NCBI GenBank assembly: GCA_903889245.1
Contig: CAISWQ010000072.1
Span: forward strand, 1 to 64,000
DNA: 64,000 nucleotides
Source of the DNA: an uncultured Lentisphaerota bacterium
GTDB lineage: Bacteria > Verrucomicrobiota > Kiritimatiellia > CAIQIC01
Direction: 5' to 3'
How positions within the stretch are numbered: the stretch's first letter is position 1; each line of letters opens with the position of its first letter. The position numbers were made by a program, and so were the translations under genes. This document shows, in pieces, positions 1 through 7,212 of this stretch. Under the pieces are notes generated by a model that was given only the letters and a program-made list of their open reading frames with translations, did not search any database and was not told the origin of the DNA.

Positions 1-45
1 CAACCCCGCGAATCCAAACCGAAGACGCGGGGTTGCAAACCCCGC
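1..45. repeat. two mutually exclusive hairpins
   Basis: Bases 1-10 pair perfectly with 26-35 (10-bp stem, 15-nt loop). The overlapping segment 27-34 pairs perfectly with 38-45 around a 3-nt loop. Both cannot form at once. The element lies beyond the stop codon of the minus-strand glycyl radical enzyme, so it could act as a terminator or mRNA 3' end, but no clear U-run follows. It may continue left of the window. Confidence 0.5.
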
Positions 46-143
46 CCACAAGAATAAAGCCAACTACAGCAGCGGGAGAAAATTTTCCGTGTGATCGGAG
101 TGATCCGTGGTTTTTCCTCCGCTCCCCAGCACTTCACTCTTCT

Positions 144-2504
144 TCAGAATCCGGCGTGCTCGGTGCGCTCGATGATTTCTTCCTGCAGTTCCTTGCAGAG
201 GTCACAGAAATAATCGCTGTAGCCGGCGACGCGGACGATGAGGTCGCGGTGCGCCTCCGGCTGCGCCTGCGCGGTGCGGAGCGTCTCGGCACGGACGATG
301 TTGAACTGGACGTGGTGGCCATCCAGCTTGAAATAGCTGCGGACGAGGTGGCCCCAGTTTTCGAGGCCCTGCCCGGTGGCGATCAGCGCGGGCGTGAACT
401 TCATGTTCAGCAGCGTGCCGCCGGCCTTGAGCTGGTCCATCTTCGCGGCGCTCTTGAGGACGGCGGTCGGGCCGCGGCGGTCGGCGCCCTGCACCGGACT
501 GATACCCTCGCTCACGGGCTTGCCCGCGCTGCGGCCATCGGGCGTGGCGCCGAGGACGCTGCCGAAATAGACATGGCACGTGGTCGGCAGCATCTCGACG
601 CGGTAGCGGCCGCCCTTGGTGTCGGGCCGGCCATCGAGTTCCTCGACGCAGGTGTTGAAGATGCGCGTCGTGATGGCGTCGGCGACATCGTCGTCGTTGC
701 CATACTTGCGCGTTTTGTTGAGCAGGCGCTGGCGCAGCGCTTCGTGCCCGGCGAAGTCGGCTTCGAGCGCGCGGACGAAGTCGGGCAGGCTGACGGCGCG
801 CTCATCGATGGCGAGCTGGCCGAGCGCGCTCATGCTGTCGGTGAGCGTGCCGAGGCCGACAAACTGGATATAGGTGTTGTTGTAGCGCGCGCCGCCGGCG
901 TTGTAATCGCGGCCGCGGGCAATGCAGTCATCAATCAGCACGCTCAAAAACGGCGCAGGCATTTGCGTGGCGTACATGCGCTCGATGAGCTGGTTGCCGC
1001 GCAGCTTGATCTCGAGGACGTGGTGGAACTGTGCGCGGTAGGCGGCGAAGAGATCGTCGAACGTCTTCCATGCGGCCGGGTCGCCGGTCTGCGGGCCGAT
1101 CTGTTTCCCGGTGCGCGGGTCCATGCCGTTGTGGAGCGCGAGCTCGAAGCACTTGGGCATGTTGAAGTAGCCCGTGAGGATGAACGCCTCCTTGCCGAAG
1201 GCGCCGACCTCGACGCAGCCGCTGCAGCCGCCGGCGCGCGCGTCCTCGGGCGTCTTGCCCATGCGGAGCTGCTCCTTCACGACGGCATCGGTGTTGAAGA
1301 TCGAGGGGAAGCCGTAGCCCTTGCCGACGACGCGCAGCGCGTGGTGCAGCAGCGCGTCGGGCGTCTGGCGCGAGAGCTGGAGGTTCGTGCTCGGCTGGAG
1401 CAGGTGCATCTCGTCGACGATATCGAGCAGGATGTGCGAGACGGCGTTGGAGCCATCGGAGCCGTCGCGCAGCAGGCCGCCGATGTTGATGTTCGCGAAG
1501 TCGGTGTAGGTGCCGCTCTCGGCCGCGGTGACGCCAACCTTCGGCGGCGCGGGGTGGTTGTTGAACTTGATGAAGAAGCACTCCAGCAGCTCCTGCGCGC
1601 CCGCGCGCGTTAGCGTGCCCTCCGCGAGGCCCTGCTCGTAGAACGGCAGCAGATGCTGGTCGAGGTGGCCGGGGTTGAACGAGTCCCAGCCGTTCAGCTC
1701 GGTGATCACCGCGAGGTGGCAGAACCAGTAGTACTGGAGCGCCTCCTGGAAATCGCGCGGCGCGTGGGCCGGGACATACGCGCAAGTCGCGGCGATCTTT
1801 TCCAGCTCGGCGCGGCGCTGCGGATTCTGCTCCCGCGCCGCCAGCTCGCGCGCGAGCGCGGCGTGGCGTTCGGCGAAGACGATGACGGCGTCGCAGGAAA
1901 TATCGAACGCGAGCAGCGCCTCGCGCTTGTCGAGCGCCTGCGGGTCGTTCAGGAAGTCGAGCTGCGCCAGTGCGACGGCGATGTCCTTTTTGATATCGAG
2001 CATGCCCTTCCGGTAAATCTTGTCATCGAGCACGGTGTGGCCCGGCGCGCGCTGCTCCATGAACTCGGTGAACAGCCCGGCGCCGTAGGCGGCGTGCCAG
2101 TCGGCCGGCAGCGCGGCGAACAGCCGGTCGCGCATCGAGCGGCCGCGCCAGTAGGGGATCACCTGCTCGCGGTAGATGCGCAGGCAGTCGGCGTCCACGT
2201 CGTAGTGCGTCAGCGGGCGCGAGTTGAGGATTTCCAGATCCTCGACGCTGTGGCAGGTCAGCTCCGGGAACGTCGGCACGCACTTCGGGCGCGGGCCGCG
2301 TTCGCCGACGATAAGTTCGCCCTCGCCGATGTAGATCGTTTTTTTCTGGCAGAGATGGAGAAACGCCTTGGCGCGCATCACCGGCGTGGAGTAGCGGCCG
2401 GCGTTCTCCTGGTAGAAGGCGGTTATCAGCGCCGCGCGCTCCGGCGAGATGCCCGGCCGCGTGTCGAGGCTCTGGCGGCGTAACCGGCTGGTGCGTTCGT
2501 TCAT
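144..2504 (-). CDS. glycyl radical enzyme, trans-4-hydroxy-L-proline dehydratase (HypD)-like
   Basis: This 786-residue protein belongs to the pyruvate formate-lyase/glycerol dehydratase family of oxygen-sensitive radical enzymes. The thiyl-radical loop GCSGCVEVGAFGKEA places the catalytic Cys at 430 and the base Glu at 432. The C-terminal glycyl radical motif RVAGYSDY puts the radical Gly at about 761. From memory of the family, length and many blocks (FMEQRAPGHTV near 149, PAPPKVG near 318, YTDFANIN near 333, KYGNDDD, MLPTTCH, GPTAV) follow Clostridioides HypD closely, and Asp274 falls at the HypD substrate Asp. The likely reaction is dehydration of trans-4-hydroxy-L-proline to pyrroline-5-carboxylate, though a related substrate is possible. 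Its ATG overlaps the stop of the upstream activase (ATGA), so the two are probably co-translated. No proC-like reductase is seen nearby. Confidence 0.85.
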   Translation of the reverse strand: MNERTSRLRRQSLDTRPGISPERAALITAFYQENAGRYSTPVMRAKAFLHLCQKKTIYIGEGELIVGERGPRPKCVPTFPELTCHSVEDLEILNSRPLTHYDVDADCLRIYREQVIPYWRGRSMRDRLFAALPADWHAAYGAGLFTEFMEQRAPGHTVLDDKIYRKGMLDIKKDIAVALAQLDFLNDPQALDKREALLAFDISCDAVIVFAERHAALARELAAREQNPQRRAELEKIAATCAYVPAHAPRDFQEALQYYWFCHLAVITELNGWDSFNPGHLDQHLLPFYEQGLAEGTLTRAGAQELLECFFIKFNNHPAPPKVGVTAAESGTYTDFANINIGGLLRDGSDGSNAVSHILLDIVDEMHLLQPSTNLQLSRQTPDALLHHALRVVGKGYGFPSIFNTDAVVKEQLRMGKTPEDARAGGCSGCVEVGAFGKEAFILTGYFNMPKCFELALHNGMDPRTGKQIGPQTGDPAAWKTFDDLFAAYRAQFHHVLEIKLRGNQLIERMYATQMPAPFLSVLIDDCIARGRDYNAGGARYNNTYIQFVGLGTLTDSMSALGQLAIDERAVSLPDFVRALEADFAGHEALRQRLLNKTRKYGNDDDVADAITTRIFNTCVEELDGRPDTKGGRYRVEMLPTTCHVYFGSVLGATPDGRSAGKPVSEGISPVQGADRRGPTAVLKSAAKMDQLKAGGTLLNMKFTPALIATGQGLENWGHLVRSYFKLDGHHVQFNIVRAETLRTAQAQPEAHRDLIVRVAGYSDYFCDLCKELQEEIIERTEHAGF

Positions 2505-3409
2505 GGTTTCACGTCCACTCCGTGCCCGCGGAAGATGTCCCGCGCCGCGGACATTCGCTCATCCGTCGGCGGTTTCAAGTCCGCGTGCGCATACTTATGC
2601 CCAACGCGCGCGTGCTTGGAAAGCCCGGTGTGGTGATAGGGCAGCAGGCTCACCTGCCGCACGCGCGGCAGCGACGCGGCGAGCTGCGCGATCGCGGCGA
2701 GGTTCGCCGCGTCGTCGTTGACGCCCGGAATCACCGGCACGCGCAGCCAGATCTGCTCGTGGACCTCCGCGAGCGCGCGCAGGTTGGCGAGGATCGGCGC
2801 GTTCGGGACGCCGCAGTGTTGCCGGTGACGCGCCTCATCCATCAGCTTCACATCGAACAGCACGAGATCAGCGAGCCGGCCCAGCGCCAGCAGGTCCTCC
2901 GTACAGCCGAAGCCACAGGTATCGAGCGCGGTGCGGATACCGTGCGCCTTGCACGCCTGGAGCAGCGCCAGCACAAACGCCGCCTGCGTCAGCGGCTCGC
3001 CGCCGGAAAACGTCGCGCCGCCGCCGGATTCGTCATAGAAAATCTTGTCCTTCAGGATCTCGGTCATGACGGCCTCCGCCGACATGGCGTGACCGACGAG
3101 CTGCCGCGCGCCGGAGGGACACGCCTCGACGCAACGACCGCAGAGGTTGCACTCCGGCTGGCGCACCGGCCAGGCGCCGCTGCCCGCGAGGGCCTGGCCG
3201 AACGGACACGCCAGCCGGCACGCGCCGCAGGCGGCGCAGCGGTTTTCCACCACGAGCAGCTCCGGCTGCGGCGCGAGCCCTTCCGGGTTGTGACACCACG
3301 AACAGCGCAACGGACAGCCCTTCAGGAAAACAGTCGTGCGGATGCCCGGTCCATCGCTGACCGAGTACTTCTGGATATTGAACACCAGCCCTGTTGCTTG
3401 TGTGCTCAC
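2501..3409 (-). CDS. glycyl radical enzyme activase (radical SAM, PflA/HypE family)
   Basis: This radical-SAM enzyme should install the glycyl radical on the HypD-like protein encoded directly downstream. The SAM-cluster motif CPLRCSWC (CxxxCxxC) follows an N-terminal FNIQKYSVSDGPGIRTTVF segment typical of PFL activases. Two extra 4Fe-4S ferredoxin motifs follow (CAACGACRLACP and CNLCGRCVEACP), as in the activases of HypD, glycerol dehydratase and choline lyase. The frame is open further upstream, but that stretch runs through intergenic palindromes and a duplicated gene remnant, so the GTG at 3409 (about 302 aa) is preferred. No strong ribosome binding site is visible there. It overlaps the enzyme gene by 4 bp. 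Confidence 0.85.
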   Translation of the reverse strand: MSTQATGLVFNIQKYSVSDGPGIRTTVFLKGCPLRCSWCHNPEGLAPQPELLVVENRCAACGACRLACPFGQALAGSGAWPVRQPECNLCGRCVEACPSGARQLVGHAMSAEAVMTEILKDKIFYDESGGGATFSGGEPLTQAAFVLALLQACKAHGIRTALDTCGFGCTEDLLALGRLADLVLFDVKLMDEARHRQHCGVPNAPILANLRALAEVHEQIWLRVPVIPGVNDDAANLAAIAQLAASLPRVRQVSLLPYHHTGLSKHARVGHKYAHADLKPPTDERMSAARDIFRGHGVDVKP

Positions 3410-3440
3410 GCGGCCCGCGATTATCTTCGGTTCGCCGCAA

Positions 3441-3489
3441 TTTCCAAGCCTTGGAAATCTGCCGGAGATTTTTTCCAAGCCTTGGAAAA
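3441..3489. repeat. two copies of the TTCCAA-N3-TTGGAA palindrome
   Basis: Two near-perfect palindromes (3441-3457 and 3471-3489) with the core TTTCCAAGCCTTGGAAA lie 30-80 bp upstream of the preferred activase start, in its presumed 5' leader. They belong to the window-wide family described under findings. Confidence 0.85.
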
Positions 3490-3516
3490 CTGCACCCCAC
3501 CCCATCAGGCCGGCTT

Positions 3517-3549
3517 CGCTTCTTGTTCTTCCGCGCCGAGGGCTGCGGG
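3517..3549 (-). repeat. duplicate of the sulfatase gene 3' end (remnant)
   Basis: These 33 bases are identical to 4958-4990, which encode the C-terminal PQPSARKNKKR tail of the sulfatase. The similarity extends leftward, with mismatches, through a shared CCCATCAGGC block to a palindrome half (CCTTGGAAA) in both copies. No sulfatase coding sequence is seen at this copy, so it looks like the scar of a deleted sulfatase gene or of a recombination between palindromes. Confidence 0.6.
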
Positions 3550-3624
3550 ATAAGATCATCACCGTCCGGTGGGCTTGACTCCAAACTGCGGTTCGCAGAG
3601 TATCAACCGCAGACAGGAATGAAA

Positions 3625-4845
3625 ATGTTCACTTCACGTATGTCAAAAATCGAAGTTACCACAGCCCTCATGGCGCTCATGTTGGGCTCGTCTGCCTTGG
3701 TGGCCACCGCAGCCGACGGCGTTCCCTATGAGAACTGGACGTCCGGTGTAAAAAAACACGATGTCGTTTCCCTGCCAGGCCGGCATGTGATGCATGCCTA
3801 CTACGCCCTCGATACCGAAAGCCCGGATGGCCGGTATGTTCTCTACTACACATCCGGAACCAAATCCGGCGAGGAAGGTGACCTGCGCATTCTGGAACGC
3901 AAGACCGGCAAAGAGACCATCATCGCGGAGCACATCCAAACGGAAGATGCGCACCGCGCCGCGTGTCAGCAATGGGCCAACGGGGGCAAGACCATTGTCT
4001 ATCATGATTGCCGCGGCGGGAAATGGGTTGTCGTCGCCGTTGATCTGGCCACACTGAAGCAGAAAGTCCTGGCCGAAGACCGCCAGCTCGGGTTCGGCGC
4101 CACCGCCAGTATTTATGCGCCGCTTTACGGCTGCCACTGGAACCCGGGCCCCCATCGCGACCTGGAATTCGTAAACGTCGAGACGGGTGAGATCAAGACG
4201 ATCCTGACCGCCGACGCCATCGTCGGGAAGTATGCCGAGTGGACCCAAAAGCGTTTTGGCGGTGCGCGCCTATCCGTCTGCTTCCCGTGGATCAGCCCCG
4301 ATGGGAAGAAGGTCTTCTGCAAGGTGGGCAAGCCCGGCTGGGGGAACAGCTACCGGGGTATGCACGTCAGCGACCGCGATGGCAAGGTCATCTACGACAT
4401 CGAAAAGAGGGAGTTCACCCGTCTTTCCATGAATTGGGGGCATCCCTCGTGGACGCCCGATTCGACCGCGATTTTTGAAAAGGGGAACTTCGCGATGAAC
4501 GTCACGACGGGCAAAACCGTCCTCTTTGGGCGCTCGCCAACCGACCATCCGACGTTGGCGCCCGATGGGAAAGTGTTTGCCTCGGACGGGAAGGAATCGA
4601 AGAAAGAGAAAGAGTGGGTCGTTATCGTTGGCAAGGCGGTGCCCGCCAAGTCGAGCCAGGATTCGGCCGCCTATACAATCATAGATAAGTTTGACAATAA
4701 CCAGGGGGCAGCGTCGTGGCGCCGCAATCATCCGCATCCGGTTTTCAGCGCGGACGGAAAACGCCTCTACTACAACGTGAATGACGGTCCGTGGACGCGG
4801 CTGGTCGTGGCGGAAGCGGGCGACGGCACTTCTCACCAGCCTTAG
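3625..4845 (+). CDS. secreted TolB/oligogalacturonate-lyase-like beta-propeller protein
   Basis: An N-terminal hydrophobic segment (MSKIEVTTALMALMLGSSALVATA) looks like a signal peptide ending near ATAADG. The mature part contains repeated propeller-like blades with signatures such as SPDGRYVLYYTSG, WISPDGKKVFC, WTPDSTAIFE and FSADGKRLYYN, resembling TolB/WD40-like and oligogalacturonate lyase-type proteins. No catalytic motif could be assigned, so binding or lyase activity on polysaccharide is only an inference from the fold and from the neighbouring sulfatase and glycosidases. AGGA at 3615-3618 favours the ATG at 3625 (406 aa) over the one at 3619. The gene is convergent with the sulfatase. 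Base composition is slightly less GC-rich than its neighbours, which may hint at transfer. Confidence 0.7.
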   Translation: MFTSRMSKIEVTTALMALMLGSSALVATAADGVPYENWTSGVKKHDVVSLPGRHVMHAYYALDTESPDGRYVLYYTSGTKSGEEGDLRILERKTGKETIIAEHIQTEDAHRAACQQWANGGKTIVYHDCRGGKWVVVAVDLATLKQKVLAEDRQLGFGATASIYAPLYGCHWNPGPHRDLEFVNVETGEIKTILTADAIVGKYAEWTQKRFGGARLSVCFPWISPDGKKVFCKVGKPGWGNSYRGMHVSDRDGKVIYDIEKREFTRLSMNWGHPSWTPDSTAIFEKGNFAMNVTTGKTVLFGRSPTDHPTLAPDGKVFASDGKESKKEKEWVVIVGKAVPAKSSQDSAAYTIIDKFDNNQGAASWRRNHPHPVFSADGKRLYYNVNDGPWTRLVVAEAGDGTSHQP

Positions 4846-4912
4846 GCCTCGATTCATTGGGGAGCCGCGAGCCCCAGCGCCTTCCCTCTCTCCATCAACC
4901 GGGCTGTGCTGC

Positions 4913-4930
4913 CTCCGGAACCTTGGAAAC
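4913..4930. repeat. degenerate palindrome between convergent genes
   Basis: The right half CCTTGGAAAC is intact and the left half is eroded (CTCCGGAA). It sits between the stop codons of the beta-propeller gene and the sulfatase, a position where a bidirectional terminator would be expected. Confidence 0.4.
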
Positions 4931-4944
4931 GGCTCCCTACCCCA

Positions 4945-6330
4945 TCAGGCTGGTTTCCGCTTCTTGTTCTTCCGCGCCGAGGGCTGCGGGTCCTTGAGCG
5001 GCAAAAGATCGAGCGACTTTTCCCACGCGACGAGGCGGCCGGCGAGGTCGCGGACGACGTCGGCTTTCGCGGCGGCGGGCGCGAGGTTGTTCAGCTCGCC
5101 GGGATCGGCGCGCATATCGAAGAGCTGCGTCACCGGGTCGTCGCGGTAGGCAATGTATTTGTATTCCGCCGTGCGGACCATGCGGCCGGCGCCGTGCGTG
5201 TCACTCACGATGAACTCGCGCCACGGCGTCGCGTCGCGGCCCTCCAACAGCGGGCGCAGGCTCAAGCCGCGCATCTTCGGCGGCGGCGCGAAGCCGGCGA
5301 ACGCGCAGAGCGTCGGCGCCACGTCGAGGCCGGTGACCAGATGCCGCTCGTCGCGACGGCCCGCCTGCAAGTGTCCGGGCCACGCGGCGAAGAACGGCAC
5401 GCGCGCGGCCTCGTCATAGAGAAACATCTTCGAGGTCAGTCCATGTCGCGCAAGGCCATCGCCGTGATCCGCCGTCAGGACCACGAGCGTCTCCTCCGTC
5501 AGCCCGGCATCGTCGAGCGCGTCGAGCACGCGGCCGACGGCGGCATCGGCCATCTCGACCATGCGGTAGTAGTTCCAGAGATACCAGCGCCACTGCTCCG
5601 CGCCCCACGTCTTGCTTTCGTGACGCCGCGCCACCATGGCCGGCTCGGCTTGCGGGTGGCCGTGGTTGAACGGCAGCGGCGGCAGGTCCGGCGGCGGGAG
5701 CAGGCGCGTGCGTGGTTCGTCGCCCTGATGCTCGAAGACCCAGTAGCAGCAGTCGTGCGGCTGGAGGAAACCGAGATTAAGGAAAAACGGTTTTCCACCG
5801 CTCTTGCGCGTGCGCAGGAAGCCCTCGGCGGCGCGCGCGACGGCCGCGTCGGAGTGTTCGCCGATGCCGGTGCCCGGCGTGATGACGTGGAAGCTGTCCT
5901 TGAAGTCGCGGCCGGTGACGTGCCACTTGCCGCCATAGACCGCGTCGTAGCCGCGCGCGCCGAACCACTGGCCGAGGTCGGGCATGTCGGGCGCGATCGG
6001 CCACGCGTCGTTCATGATGACACCGTTCTCCTGCGAGGCGCGGCCTGTGTACCAGCAGGTGCGCGCGGGGCAGCAGACCGGGTTCGCCGAGTAGGAAAGG
6101 CTGAACGTGGTGCCCGCCGACGCGAGCCGGTCCATCGCCGGCGTGCGAACGTGCGCGCAGCCGAAGGCGGAGACCGCCTCCCAGTGTTGCTGGTCGGTGT
6201 GCATGAAGAGGATGTTCGGCGGCCGTTTTTCCGGTGCCGCGGGCGCGCGGCGCTCCGCGAGCATCAGACCGAGCGCGCCCAAGCCGCCCGCCTTCAGGAA
6301 ACCGCGCCGTGTGGAGTTGAGCGTTGTCAT
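4945..6330 (-). CDS. sulfatase (alkaline phosphatase superfamily), Tat-exported
   Basis: This 461-residue enzyme should hydrolyse sulfate esters, most plausibly on sulfated sugars. The N-terminus carries a twin-arginine-type signal (STRRGFLKAGGLGALG). The metal-binding start PPNILFMHTDQQHW is followed by NPVCCPARTCWYTGRA, which contains the CxPxR consensus whose first Cys becomes formylglycine. Later elements GGKWHV, LGFLQPHD and TADHGDGLARHGL are typical of the family. Cys-type sulfatases in anaerobes are usually activated by a radical-SAM maturase, which is not in this window. The ATG at 6330 overlaps the stop of the upstream unknown gene (ATGA). The C-terminal tail is very basic (ARKNKKRKPA), and its coding DNA is duplicated at 3517-3549. 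Confidence 0.9.
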   Translation of the reverse strand: MTTLNSTRRGFLKAGGLGALGLMLAERRAPAAPEKRPPNILFMHTDQQHWEAVSAFGCAHVRTPAMDRLASAGTTFSLSYSANPVCCPARTCWYTGRASQENGVIMNDAWPIAPDMPDLGQWFGARGYDAVYGGKWHVTGRDFKDSFHVITPGTGIGEHSDAAVARAAEGFLRTRKSGGKPFFLNLGFLQPHDCCYWVFEHQGDEPRTRLLPPPDLPPLPFNHGHPQAEPAMVARRHESKTWGAEQWRWYLWNYYRMVEMADAAVGRVLDALDDAGLTEETLVVLTADHGDGLARHGLTSKMFLYDEAARVPFFAAWPGHLQAGRRDERHLVTGLDVAPTLCAFAGFAPPPKMRGLSLRPLLEGRDATPWREFIVSDTHGAGRMVRTAEYKYIAYRDDPVTQLFDMRADPGELNNLAPAAAKADVVRDLAGRLVAWEKSLDLLPLKDPQPSARKNKKRKPA

Positions 6331-7070
6331 GGCGTGCCGCCTTTCGCGCGCGCGTTGAGCAGGTAGAGGTGGCGCTCGCTCGCGGCGAGCACCACGCGGT
6401 GCCGCGCGTCGAGCCACCAGCGCACCGGCAGCAACCCGCGCCCGAACTGCTCGAAGACGTACAGCGCAACTTTCTTCCCACCGAGTTCAACCGCGTGCTC
6501 GCCGGCATAGGCGAGCTTCTGGCCGGGCTTGTGCAGTTCGCCTTCCTCGAAGAGATCGAACTCCAGCGTCGTGGCCGCCGCGAACGGCAGGCGCGGCAGC
6601 ACGGCGAAGAGCAGCCAGTCGGCGGTCCAGTTCTGTGGCGCGGGCCGGCGGCGCTCCTTCGTGGCCGAGAAAATGATCTCGCCGCCCTCGACGCGTCCGG
6701 AACGTTTCTGCTCCAGGCCGGCGACGGGTATCCGGGGCATCTTGCTCTCCCAACCGATGTCCATGCTCCAGCGCTGCGGCGTCAGCAGCGGGTTGTCGGC
6801 GCACAGGAAGTCCGCCTGCGTGGTGACCGTGGTGGCGCCGGCGGCCACCGCCTCGCGCACGCGCAGGCGCTGGCCATCACGCTCGATGACCAGCTCACCC
6901 GACTGTCCTCCGGCCGGTTTGCCGCCGGGTTCGGGGATCAGAACATGACGTTCGTAGGCGAGTTTCCAGGGGCCGGCAGGCTCGAACGGACCTTCCGGCA
7001 GTGCCCACCTGGAGAGACGGTTGGCGATTACATCCCAGTCGCGCGGCTGTGTGGCATTCATGGCCCACAA
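6327..7070 (-). CDS. conserved hypothetical protein coupled to the sulfatase
   Basis: The product is a 247-residue protein I do not recognise. It has no obvious signal peptide or membrane segment and is rich in beta-strand-like stretches and Trp (WALPEGPFEPAGPW, WSMDIGWESKMPRIP, LPVRWWLDARHRVVLAA). The last part, with ARHRVVLAAS, recalls DUF3108-like lipocalin-type proteins, but this is weak. The first in-frame ATG is used. A second Met at 7061 (MNATQPRD) is equally plausible. Its stop overlaps the sulfatase ATG, so the two are translated together and it probably assists in or accompanies sulfated-glycan breakdown. Confidence 0.55.
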   Translation of the reverse strand: MWAMNATQPRDWDVIANRLSRWALPEGPFEPAGPWKLAYERHVLIPEPGGKPAGGQSGELVIERDGQRLRVREAVAAGATTVTTQADFLCADNPLLTPQRWSMDIGWESKMPRIPVAGLEQKRSGRVEGGEIIFSATKERRRPAPQNWTADWLLFAVLPRLPFAAATTLEFDLFEEGELHKPGQKLAYAGEHAVELGGKKVALYVFEQFGRGLLPVRWWLDARHRVVLAASERHLYLLNARAKGGTP

Positions 7071-7113
7071 ACGCGCCGCTTGTCGCTCTTATTGCATTCG
7101 CCTACTATCGCCG

Positions 7114-7190
7114 CGCCAGGCGCCCTGGCGGGCGCGCTACAAACGGCGCGGCAAAACTCTGTGGCGTTTGTAGCCCCGCCGCAAGGCGGG
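7114..7190. repeat. cluster of three stem-loops in a divergent promoter region
   Basis: Three perfect inverted repeats lie between the divergent sulfatase operon and the GH97 gene. They are 7114-7130 (7-bp stem, 3-nt loop), 7136-7145 with 7165-7174 (10-bp stem), and 7175-7190 (6-bp stem with a GCAA tetraloop). The last one would be in the GH97 mRNA leader. They resemble the GC-rich hairpins at 9258-9308. Function is unknown. Confidence 0.5.
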
Positions 7191-7212
7191 TGCTTCGGGG
7201 ATGGAAGCAAAC

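Noticed and set aside
33-1613. Long plus-strand open frame over the glycyl radical enzyme gene
   Set aside because: GC-rich antisense shadow with Ala/Arg/Val-rich, motif-free translation. The minus strand shows clear catalytic motifs.
3410-3562. N-terminal extension of the radical-SAM activase
   Set aside because: The extra 51 codons cross two palindromes and the sulfatase-tail duplicate. The family usually begins shortly before the FNIQKYSVSDGPG segment.
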